NCBI RefSeq assembly: GCF_900700375.1 | Contig: NC_041707.1 | Span: 10,942,046-11,006,045 of the forward strand | DNA length: 64,000 bases | From: Denticeps clupeoides | Taxonomy: Eukaryota; Chordata; Actinopteri; Clupeiformes; Denticipitidae | Direction of reading: 5' to 3' | Part shown: positions 23,241 through 33,685 of the stretch, piece by piece | Position numbering within the stretch: position 1 is the stretch's first letter | Layout: each line of letters opens with the position of its first letter | Made by a program: the position numbers and the translations under genes | The notes under the pieces: model-generated | Told to the model about the DNA's origin: nothing | Databases searched by the model: none | The model's input: the letters and a program-made list of their open reading frames with translations, nothing else

Positions 23241-26200
23241 TTTAATACATTTACTCATTAATTCACCTTCCATAACCACTTAGTCCTACTCTGGGGCGCC
23301 CCTACCAGAACCTGGGAGGGGTGGCACAGGGCACAGGGCGCAGGGACTCACTCAGGGCAGGGAGGCAGCCCACTGCAGGGTGCAAACACACCTCCACTCA
23401 CAAACTCACACCTATATGGACAACTCGCACCAACACAGGGAGAGCATACATATGTTGCTAACCGCCTTGCGTCCCTTTATTTTGAAACAGAGCACCAAAA
23501 GTAAATTTTTTTATCTTTACATCTTTACATAATATTACCAAAGTCTACTTAATTACAGAGTGTCAGACAGCAGCCGAACCCCCCGTGGATGAGCCAGCAT
23601 GGGAAGGGTTAATCCAGCCCACCACAGCCACCCGTGCTGTGTGCTCAGCATTCCTCCACCATTTATAATGACAGTCTATGATCAATTATTTCCCTTTTTG
23701 TGGCTGGCACTCACCCCCGTCCCACCCTCCTGCCACACTTACTCGGCATGTTTGATGTGCTCAGATGTGTGGCGGTGAGGCTCCCGTTCAAATCCTGTGC
23801 TGCGATTGGTGGTTCTAGCACATCTGCGGTCGATTAGAAGGACCAGACCTTTGTGTTTTGACATCTTTATAGAAGATGCCAAGTGTCGTTGGTATTCTAA
23901 AAAGCTTATCAGGCCCTTATCTGAACGGGCTTTGAAAATATCCAATATATCCAGTATATTTGACACTTTGCACTGCCAGGTTCAGTGTGAGAGGCAGATG
24001 CTGTATGTCTAACCATCACTATGCACTTAAATCAAATGTATAATTGGTTTGTGAAGATTTCACACTTTCCACAGAATAACAGTTTTTCGTGGATTCCTGT
24101 TGGAAAATTCCTCCTTGAAGTTCAAGGGGCGAACGAAAGGGCACAATTGAATAGGAGGCAAGGATATAATCACCACTGGCTGAATGGCAAGTGATGCAAC
24201 CCATCCAAGGATTTACAGCCAAACATGTGGGGACATGTGCTCCCAACCAGAAGTCTGAAGGAGCGCATGAGACGTACCGGACTGTCAATCACGCGAACAT
24301 GCTAACAGCGACAGCGCAAGGGCACCCGGACCAATAAGAACTCCATGATTCTATCATGTTTCATGCCTTATCAAGACAAATTGGTAATTTCAACCCAATG
24401 TGGGATAAAAAAAAATATAGAAAAGGTATTGGATTTTGCTACAATCCTAAAACCATGAATCACTTGCAAGACCAAGGTGTCCTCTTGACAGCAAGGTAAA
24501 AATCATGTAGATTGCATAAATAGTGCTTGATTTAGTGCTCAGACCCTTACAGAGAACAGCAATGAATGGCTGGATCTCAAGAGGATATTGTATATGTCTA
24601 AAAAAAAATGAAAAGGAAGGTAAATAAATAAAAATGTAATACTATGCTCCCAATGACTGTACTCTTATAGTTCCCTTTCTTCTGATGCCAGCAGATTCGG
24701 CCCGTTCACTCCAACCAGTTATTATCGGTGAGTGGGCTGCCAGAGCGAAACAATAGATAAAGGTGATCTACTCAGAGGGCTCTTAAAGGGCATTAAAATG
24801 CAACAGGGGAAAGTACGCCTTCGACACATTCATATTCCCAACATGCAGCAGCACGATCGCTACGATGCCACTGTACACAGCCTGTGTTCCCATCCCACTA
24901 CTCTCCCGCCTTTTTTTTTTTTCTCGCCTCTCCTTCTTCCTTCTTTCTTTCTTGTCGTCTGTCAGGGGCAGGTGTCTGGGGCCGCGGGGGTTGGGACGTG
25001 TGCCAGACAATTTTCGCGGGGGAGAGACAATGAGCGCGGTGAGGTTTTGGATTACCTCTGGATGCAGAATAAGACACCACCAAAGTCACTGCAGCTGCAG
25101 ACTGGGATTTCTGGCTTTTATGCCAAAAATAAAAAAAAATAAAAGCGGGGGACCTGTTAACCAGACAATGGCGTTATTATCGGGGGGTGGGTTGGTGTAT
25201 AAGTTACTACCGTGCTTTGTCACAGGTGCCGATTTGTTTGAAATTCCCCAAATGCTGATTTGTTTCCTGATGCACAGTTGGCCATCCTGTGGGGTGATGG
25301 CCCACCTGCACTGGTGCATCAGCGCCATCTTCGGTTTTTGTTGGAGAGACCCACAAAAGTGTATATTATATTATGTCTATATCATGCACTCTGTAATACA
25401 GACAGACAAATTACTTATAGTTTCCATGTTGTCCTCTTGCACTCTCCAAAAGAAGGTGGTGTTGGTGAGTTGTGTACAGACCATGGATTTGTGTGTGTTT
25501 GGAGCGACTTCTCCGGAAGTCGACGATCATCTCCTGAAGCCTCTTATTTAATGAATATCCAGTTAGTATGATTAAGAACAACATATAACATCCATGTTGT
25601 ATTTTATTGCTGCTTCTAGTTGTTGTTAAGAACTTTCATAGTTTTAATTTTTTTATCCCTATGTCGAATACAATTACAAAAAGACAATCCATGATCAGTT
25701 ACATTATTATGAAAAAATTATTAGTGCATCAGTCACTTGAAGAGTAATTGCCTAATTATGGCTCAAAACATAATTGTTGAACTCTTGGAAGTTTTTGAAA
25801 AGCTTTTTTCAGCTGCTATTATCCTGCATGACCCCGAGGGCATTGGCGTCTCGTCTACACCCAGCCGTTATTTTCTATTTTTTTTGCATCTACTGCACCC
25901 ATCATGTGGTTGTGACCGGCAACGGAAGCCATCAAAGTCAGGGAATAGTCCGGTGGCGTGCGTTCTGAGTGTGAGTCAGTGACCAAATTCCACCTTGCAA
26001 GAATTAAATGCCGTATTATTAGATTAGTCAGATGAGCCGCACACTGCTGCGAGCGAGTATGACTTGCCACTGTATCACCTTTCGCATGCAGTGTAAGATG
26101 CACAATTAGGCCTGACTGAACCGATACTGGGGCCCGAAGAACAGGACTAAAAATAGGTGCCTGTGATGTTAATGCTCCTAAAGGACAAGGTCTCAAAATT

Positions 26201-26585
26201 ACTAACGAATTTAAAGTTAATCTGTTATTTAAAGTAATCATTGTGTTGTGTTGTTGGTGAAGTTTATCTGTATGTCTCTCTGCCTGTGGCACAAATTGTC
26301 AGCATGATTTAAACAAAATCGGATGGACAGATGCAACATAGGCCAAGGAAGATCCCATGTCGTGAGGTAGATGCACAAAATGTATTTTTCACTTCAATGT
26401 GATAAACCTCATGATCTTACAATCCTGTAGATGGCAGTAAAGCTCACTCACTCAATTTCTATAACCACTTAAACCACACCCAACCCAGCACAAGAGGCGA
26501 ATTCATCACTCAATCACTTATACCGATGGCCAATTTACAGTCACCGATCCACCTAGTAAACACATCTTTGGATGCTAGTAGGAGA
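23241..26585. other. Intergenic, no gene recognised
   Basis: Starts with a low-complexity CACAGGGCACAGGGCGCAGGG repeat-like segment (about 23290-23450). A 228-codon open frame at 24865-25551 begins in a T/C-rich tract and has no family resemblance, so it is not called a gene. Nothing else is recognised. Confidence 0.5.
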
Positions 26586-26587
26586 GC

Positions 26588-26705
26588 CCTACCGTCCCCG
26601 GGCGCCTGTCATGGCTGCCCACTGCTCACCAAGGCTGATGGTTAAATGCAGAGGACTCATTCGTTGTGTGCACCATGTGCTGTGCTACAATCACTTCACT
26701 TTCAC
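26588..26705 (+). repeat. SINE family 1, 3' part
   Basis: CCCCGGGCGCCTGTCATGGCTGCCC, then TGCTCACCAAGGCTGATGG and a tail ending AATCACTTCACTTTCAC. The tRNA-like head is absent. Confidence 0.8.
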
Positions 26706-27650
26706 ATGTGCAAATTCCTCACACACAAAGTCAGCCTTGGAGATCTGAGGCTATAGGACCAACCACCTCATCAGTATGCAGCCCCAGTAAAGCTTAAAAA
26801 AAAAGATTAAACATAGTCAGTGTATGATGGCTCCATGTTGTTGGTGAATAAATAGAATGCAGCATTATGGAACTCCTCCTTCCATCCTTTCCCCTGATAT
26901 TTTGGGTCTAAAACTGGACAATATTTCCATTGATACCAAGCATAACATAGACTGAGGGAACCAGCTCACACCAGGCCCGAACTTAACTTGTTTTGACGCA
27001 TACTGTATTTACCGCAACCCGTCCTTGTACGAATACATATTGTGTGGATGTGCAATGAAGCTCTTCTCGGTTTATTTGGCAGTCTGTCTCACCCTCAGGA
27101 ACCCTGGGGCTTGTGAGGTCAACTTTGCTGTAACACAGCAAAATAAATACTTACATGTATGTAAAACATGCACTGCACATTTCTGAAGCTGTCAATCTAT
27201 TGCTATGAGCGTTGATGGATCCACATCACAGAACTAATACAGTATTTTGGCCCCGTAGGGGAAAACTTTACTCAGCCCTGTTGAAGTTTCCTCCTGCGTG
27301 TGGGTGTTACTTGAAAAGAACGCACCACACCTGCCCCAGTCGTCTCAGCCGTTAAGTGCAGTCATCAGCCATTAGTGGGCTGAGCCTTTATTTGTGTAAG
27401 AGCACGTAGCCGGCCCCTGTCTATCATCTTGTCCTCGCGTGTTGTCCCAGATGCTGCAGAGGAGGAATGCAAAGAGAACGTGGGCCGAAATGAATGACAG
27501 CGTGCATTATCACAACACAACACAACACGCTGACGAGTATGGCTGATACCGGAGCAGAAAAACAGCCAAGGGATATTTTCAAAGTGCACCTTATTGGTAT
27601 ACACCCCAAATGTATATGGTTTCCAGATATATTGTAATGAAGTGTATGGT
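26706..27650. other. Intergenic, no gene recognised
   Basis: Non-coding stretch between a SINE fragment and a Tc1-like element. No reading frame of interest. Confidence 0.5.
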
Positions 27651-27657
27651 TATGTAC

Positions 27658-29145
27658 AGTCGTGGCCAAAAGTTTAAAGAATGAGAGAAATACTGGGTTT
27701 CTGCTGTTTTCACGCTGTTTTTAGATCTTTTTGTCAGTTGTTTCTGTGGCGTAGTGGTATAATTACAAGCATTTTATAAGTTTCAAAGGCTTTTATTGAC
27801 AATTACATCAAGTTTATGCAAAGAGTCAATATTGGCTCTTATTTTTTCAAGACCTCTGAAATTCGCCCTGGCGTGCTGTCAATCAACTTCTGGGCCAAAT
27901 CTCAATGACAATCACTTCGCTTTCAAGTTATCTATTGGATTAAGGTCCAGGGAGTTTCCTGGCCATGGACCCAAAATTTCAATGTTTTGTTCCATGAGCT
28001 ACTGGAAAAGACATTGTTCTTCACCAAACTGTTTTTGGATGGTTGGGAGAAGTTGATGTTGGAGGATGTTTTGGTACAATTCTTTTTACAATTCGTGGCT
28101 GTGTTCTTGGGCAAAAATAGCAGCCCCATACATGAATGGTCTCAGGATGATTTACTTCTGGCATGAGAAAGGACTGATGGTAGCTCTCACCTTTTCTTCT
28201 CCAGACAATTATTTTTCCAGATGCCGCAAACAATCTGACAAGCTTCATCAGAGAAAACTGCTTTACTCCAGTCCTCAGCAGTCCAATCCCTGTACTTTTA
28301 GCAGAATATCAGTTCTGGCTTCTTCTGCATCTGCCTGCTGCCATTCCTGAACAAGCTCTGCACTGGCAGCACCCCGATCCTGGGCCTTCTTCAAAACACT
28401 TGAACCTCTCTCCTTGAAAAGAGGTTCAAAACAGGGCCTCTTTTACTATGTTGTCTTAAGTGTTTTCTGTTTTATTTTAACCCCTTGTTTAGTTCAAATT
28501 GCTGCATGTTCTGTCTTATTTTATTTTATACTATTTTCTTTTTATTCTTTATTTTGAAATGAACATTTTGTCCATGTCTGTTCTGTCCCTGATGATTCAA
28601 TTTCAATTTTAATGTACAGCACTTTGGTCAGCTCCGTTGTTGTGTTAAAGTGCTTTATCAATAAAAAGTATGTGTTTGATGGTGGTTAAATATTAGGTGC
28701 AATCATAGTAGCAGCAATATCCTTGCCCGTGAAGCCCTTTTTATTCAACACAATGATGACTGCACGTGTTTCCTTGCAGGTAACCATGGTTAACAGAGGA
28801 AGAGCAACAATTGCAAGCATCATCCTCCTTTTAAAGCGTCCAGTCTGCTATTCTAACTCAGTCAGCATGACAGAATGATCTCCAGTCTTGTGCTCCTCAA
28901 CACTTTCGCTTGTGTTAACTAGAGGATCACTGAAATGATCTCAGCAGGTCCTTTTGTGGCAGGGTTGAAATGCAATTGAAATGTTTTTTTGAAATGTCAT
29001 TTTAATAGAAAAGAGAGACTTTGCAATTCATCTGATTACTCTTCATAATATTCTGGAGTATATACAAATTACCATAATAATAATGGAAGCAGCAAACTTT
29101 CTGAATTATTTGTGTCCTTCTTAAAACTTTTGTCCACAATATATG
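27658..29145 (-). mobile_element. Old Tc1/mariner-type DNA transposon, interrupted
   Basis: The left end starts ACAGTCGTGGCCAAAAGTTT and the right end is an imperfect inverted match (AAAACTTTTGTCCACAATAT), as in the fish Tc1-like family whose ends read CAGTCGTGGCCAAAAG. Between them, minus-strand frames such as 28021-28248 give transposase pieces (HVWGCYF, IVPKHPPTS). Segments absent from the coding part, plus an insertion at about 28418-28680, show that the element is dead. TGTTTCCTTGCAGGTAACCATGGTT near 28768 belongs to the upstream, N-terminal side. Confidence 0.8.
28418..28680 (+). mobile_element. Insertion inside the Tc1-like element (LINE-like 3' tail)
   Basis: About 260 bases break the Tc1-like copy after CTCTCCTTGAAAAGAGGTTC. 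They end in GTACAGCACTTTGGTCAGC...TTAAAGTGCTTTATCAATAAA, a tail typical of L2/CR1-type fish LINEs. This is a nested insertion, so it is younger than its host element. Confidence 0.5.
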
Positions 29146-29835
29146 CACAACCTGTCAAATGTTTGGATGTACCTACTCATTTATGAATTTTACCTGAACA
29201 ATTTAGAACAAAACACATGACTATGAAATAACACTCATTAGGTTATGTGTAATACATTATATGTATAAAAAAAAGTATTTCCAAAGCAGGGAGCTTTTGC
29301 TGTGAAGGCAGCATTTCACGCATTCCAACAGGGATGGTTTTCCAACAGCCCTGACGGTTTTATGCTGCATACTTTCCTGTCATTAACTCACGTTAATGAG
29401 CATCTCATAAAGCGACTTTTGATGATTACAATATTGAACAAAGCAGTCATAAAGGTAAAAAGAGGCAACTCTTAAAAAACAGATTCATCAAACATACTTC
29501 AAACATACTCAAGATAGAGAGAGATTTTAGACTTGTGGCAATCATAGCATTAGCACAATGTATTCACTGATAGACACTTCTAAGATGCGTTGGATAAGAC
29601 GCTCCCTAGTGGACAGACAAGCAACTGTTCAATATTAGGGGCAATTTAAATCAGACTATCTTTGTCATTGTAACAAGTACAACAAAATTAGGTGCAGATA
29701 CCTATAAAAAAGAAAAATATATTTAGGAAAGTAATATATATATTTATATATATAAAGGCAACACAAAAGACATCCTACATCTGAATGAATGAAATATTAT
29801 TATTAAATACTTTATTCATTATATAGTTGAATGTG
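29146..29835. other. Intergenic, no gene recognised
   Basis: AT-rich gap with TATATA runs near 29730-29755. Nothing else is visible. Confidence 0.5.
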
Positions 29836-29839
29836 GTGA

Positions 29840-30555
29840 CAACAAAATCACATAAAAATTATGGATGGAAATCAAATTAATCAACCCATGGAGGTTTGGA
29901 TTTGGAGTCACACTCAAAATCGCACTAAAGGCTGATCTAACTTTGATATAAAGTCCTTAAAACAAGTCAAAATTATGCTCAGTAGTGTGTGTGGCCTCCA
30001 CGTGCCTCCTTACAATGTCTGAGCAAGTTTCTGATGAGGTGGCAGATGGTCTCCTGATGGATCTCCTTACAGACCTGGACTAAAGCATCCACCAACTCCT
30101 GGACAGTCTGTGGCGCAACATGGCGTTGGAGGATGGAGTGAAACATGATGTCCCAGATGTGCTCAATTTGATTCAGGTCTGGGGAACGAATGGGCCAGTC
30201 CATAGCAACAATGCCTTCATCCTGCAGGAACTGCTGACACACTGAGGTCTAGCATTAGCAGGCCAACCGCACCAGTACATGATCTCACAAGGGGTCTGAG
30301 GATCTCATCTTGGTACCTAATGGCAGTCAGGCCCCTTCTAGCGAATTTGACAATCTTGTTGTTCTCTGGCAAATGCCAAATGTGCTGTACGGTGTTGGAC
30401 TGTAAGCACCCCAACCTGTGGATGTTGGGCCCTCTTACCACCCTCATGACACCCTTATGGAGACCGTCTAAGCAGACACATGCACATTTGTGGCCTGCTG
30501 GAGGTCATTTTGCGGTTCAATCCTGCTGCTGGATTGTTGTCATCCTACGGCCTCC
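29840..30555 (-). mobile_element. Old Tc1-like DNA transposon remnant (second family)
   Basis: Segment with CCCATGGAGGTTTGGATTTGG, TGTGTGGCCTCCACGTGCC and the minus-strand frame 29979-30242, which gives DWPIRSPDLNQIEHIWDIM, the DPN-IE-WD block of Tc1-like transposases. A further piece at 30217-30447 is out of frame with it. Much of the middle is missing, so it is a decayed copy. A SINE fragment lies directly beside it. Confidence 0.82.
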
Positions 30556-30559
30556 TCCA

Positions 30560-30720
30560 CAGCGCAGCACATGGTGCACACAACGAAATGTGTCCTCTGT
30601 TATTTACCCTTCACCCTTGGTAAGCAGTGGAGGAGTGTTTGCGGACTGTGCTTTACTCAGTAGCACCTCAGCGGACTGGGATTCTAACTGGGATTTTAAC
30701 GCAAGACTACCACTGCCCCA
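30560..30720 (-). repeat. SINE family 1, inverted
   Basis: From ACATGGTGCACACAACGAAATG through CACCCTTGGTAAGCAG to CTACCACTGCCCC, the reverse complement of family 1. The middle is diverged. Confidence 0.75.
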
Positions 30721-31129
30721 TACAGCACACATATAAATGAGCAATGAAAGACATGGTACAGAGAACGCATTTATATTCAAATAAATCTCTATATATATTT
30801 TATATTTTACCAAATTTAGATTTTGGACTGTTGCACTTAAAAGTTCTGTATTTCTGCAGTAACTGCCAGTACCCAACTGCAAAGATGCTCGAGTATGTAG
30901 TCAAATACACAGTGGCTGTGTATGTAGGTGGACTATAGGTGGACTGTATCACTGAACCTGAAACCTGAGCCCAATAAATCCAAGTGCATCTATGTATACA
31001 ACTCACAAAGCTGAAAGCGGAGGGGACGACCAGTGCCTCGCCTCCCCTGCATTCCTTGGGTGAGGAGAGCATGACATTACTGCTCGTACCACGGTCAGCC
31101 AATCTCCTGCACTGACTCCCCCTCAGGAT

Positions 31130-31229
31130 CTGCCCGTTTAGACTCTCGCAGATGGACATAAAGCAGCACAGCAGCTCCATTGCACCACCAACACGTACCA
31201 GTCTCCCCTGTCTCCCAGTACAAGGACCA
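31130..31229 (+). other. Probable 5' UTR exon of the lrrn4-like gene
   Basis: A donor CCA|GTGAGT at 31229/31230 and an acceptor TTTTTTTGTAG|AATAAG at 31365/31366 frame a 136-bp intron just before the start codon at 31379. The left end of the exon and the transcription start are not visible, so the start coordinate is approximate. Confidence 0.45.
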
Positions 31230-31378
31230 GTGAGTGGCTTTTTCAATATTTTATATATTATTTATTTTACCTCGGTTTAATTCTCATTTTTAAATCCTAT
31301 TCAAATGTATTCTGTTCGAAATCCAGTCTTATTGCAAAGTTCAAATATCTGCACTTTTTTTGTAGAATAAGAAGGACC

Positions 31379-32763
31379 ATGTCACTGCTCTCAGTCTGCC
31401 TCATTGTTTTATGTCTTTCATGGAATTCTGTTTGCGTTACCATGTCCTTAAACGTAAGCAATGAGGCAGAAGCAGAGAACATCACAATCGACTGCTTTTA
31501 TTTGCCAGAAGACTCAAGCTTGACAGTTTCCAGCATCCAAAGAAACCAGTTGTTGATTTATACATGTTCTGATGGTGTGCTTTCATCCCCAGATAGGTTC
31601 CTCTATGGTATGTAATAACAGAAAAAAATGTCCATGCATTGGTTGGTGTACATGTATATTTTGGAATCATGTAATTTTGTTCTTATAGCAAATTGTACCT
31701 TGGAGATTCCACATGGCAAATTGTTGGTAATTTCCTTACCGGATTTTAACGTCTCCACGTGCATTCTTAATGACACAAACAGGTAAAAAAAATAAACGGA
31801 TTATTTAAAAATGGTCAAATTATTGCTAATGAGGAATTAACATATGCCTTTCATTTAAATTTTGGTCACAGACACGAACTGTTGACAAAGTTATATCATT
31901 ACATATTTTCCCACAACCTGACGACACCTGGGTCCACAGACAGAACATCCTCCATGTCAGCCAATACAAAGGCGAGTGCCACAGAGCTTTATACCTCGAC
32001 AGAGGACCCCTTGATGGCAACCAGCACAATTTCAAACAAACCTGGAACTTCAAGGCCCGCCCAAACGACAAGTGCAGCATCTCCTCCACCTCCGTGTTCA
32101 GGTGACTACTACGACGTTGATGACGAATGCGATCGTGTCACCGAACGGACCACACAAGGACAAAAGCCCAGTGAACTGAGCCGCTGTGACTACAAGCCAT
32201 GCACTCACCTGCAGAGAACGTGCATCGACTCCAGGCCTCAACACTGCTTCTGCCCAGGGATGACGCCTGGAAATGTGCCCCCTGACCCCCCGACGTTCGT
32301 CACTGCGGCAGATGTCAGGGGCCATGCCGTGGTGGTCACGTGGTGCGCCCCTTACTCTGCGGTCCAGGAGTACTGGCTGCAGCTGCAGCAGGAGACGGAG
32401 CCCTTCCGCAAAAACCAGAGCCTCAGTCCCATTTCCCGCCAGTGCGTCTTTTCGGGACTGAAGACGAGCAGCAGGTACAAGGCCTGCGTCACAGCCAGGA
32501 ACTCCGCCGGCTCTTCCAGCACGACGTGCGTTGGGTTCCAGACTGAGGTGGGCCCGGAGCTCTACATCTACAGCCTGGCAGCACTCAGCGGGAGCCTCCT
32601 CCTGACTGCCTGCATTTTAAGTGTGTGTTTATGGAAGCAGCGCAGGAGCAAGCAGCCCGCGGTGGAGAGTGCACATCTCACTGGCTTAATATCGATTCCC
32701 AACCCGGCTTTCTCCTGCTCCGAGGAGAGGCAAACATCTCCCTCAAAGATCTTCAAAATTTAG
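31379..32763 (+). CDS. lrrn4-like: LRRN4-like membrane protein lacking leucine-rich repeats
   Basis: Single-pass cell-surface protein. Exons: 31379-31607, 31689-31782 and 31872-32763 (GT-AG introns, phases 1 and 2), 404 residues. The signal peptide covers about 1-21. A cysteine-containing N-glycosylated region of unknown fold follows to about 120, then a Ser/Thr/Pro-rich stalk (about 125-181). Next comes a six-cysteine module starting CDYKPCTHLQRTC (213-235), a fibronectin III domain (about 244-332, with VVTWCAP and SRYKACVTARNSAG), a membrane span (about 340-361) and a tail with NPAF (385-388). CDY-PC-HLQ, the WCAP fibronectin domain and NPAF match the C-terminal half of vertebrate LRRN4, and the position beside crls1 matches human LRRN4. 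The LRR block of LRRN4 is absent from this gene and not visible upstream. LRRN4CL is the alternative name, but the synteny favours lrrn4. Function unknown. AATAAA signals at 33254-33263. Confidence 0.82.
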
Positions 32764-33685
32764 ACAGCAATGGTTGCTTCTGTGCTATTAAAAGGTTTTC
32801 TTCATTTGAGGCCATGGCCAAATGTAGGAAGAAGGGTGGACTACAAATAACAAAATGTATTCATACTTCATGGATGGTTAAAAAGCTCAAATGATCATGT
32901 TACAATATCCTATTGTACGTGGGTATTTATTGACACATGAAGATAATGAATGTCACAGCTTCAGCAGTGTATACATTTTTATTATGTGCAAACCTGTGAA
33001 AGCACATCCTTGTCACAGCTGCTGTGTTTAAATACAGTGTAGTTTTCATATCCTGACCTCCTGTGTATTTGACTGCTGTATTGACAGTGAATGGATATAT
33101 TAACTAGTTAAACAAGCCAATATCTATTTAATGCTGGTCGTAGCCGAATATTTTCAGAGGTGGTGATCACTGTAAAAATTTTGGGAACCACAGTCTTATA
33201 TTAACTACCAGGTTTGAAAAAGGTGTAAGAAAGTGAACTCTTACAAACTGTAAAATAAATAAAGACACAGCAAACGGTACACAAATTGCATATGTTCTGT
33301 ATTATTCCATACATGTGAAGCATACTAATTCGATTTCCATATGAAATCATATTTGCAATAAAATGGTATGTTACCATTACTCCAAAATATTGCGTGTATA
33401 ATTGTAACATTTTTAAATAATTGTAAAGTGGACATCTCTGGATATTAAAAAGACAAAAAGTTCTCTTAATTGACAGGAAAAATTATTTTAATCACAAAAA
33501 TATTCCGGAAGAGATTGAAAGAGAATACAAAACTGATAAACAGTGTTCTATCAAAATGACCGTGTACAAGTGAGAATTCACTTCTGCTAGAAAAATAGAT
33601 TTTCAACAGTCATTCAATGAAAAACATGACTCTTGACCAAATCAATCAGCCATGGCTTTCGGGGACACTTGTGTCAGTGTTGCCT

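Noticed and set aside
24865-25551. 228-codon open frame
   Set aside because: Starts in a T/C-rich tract, low-complexity start, no domain, no splice context.
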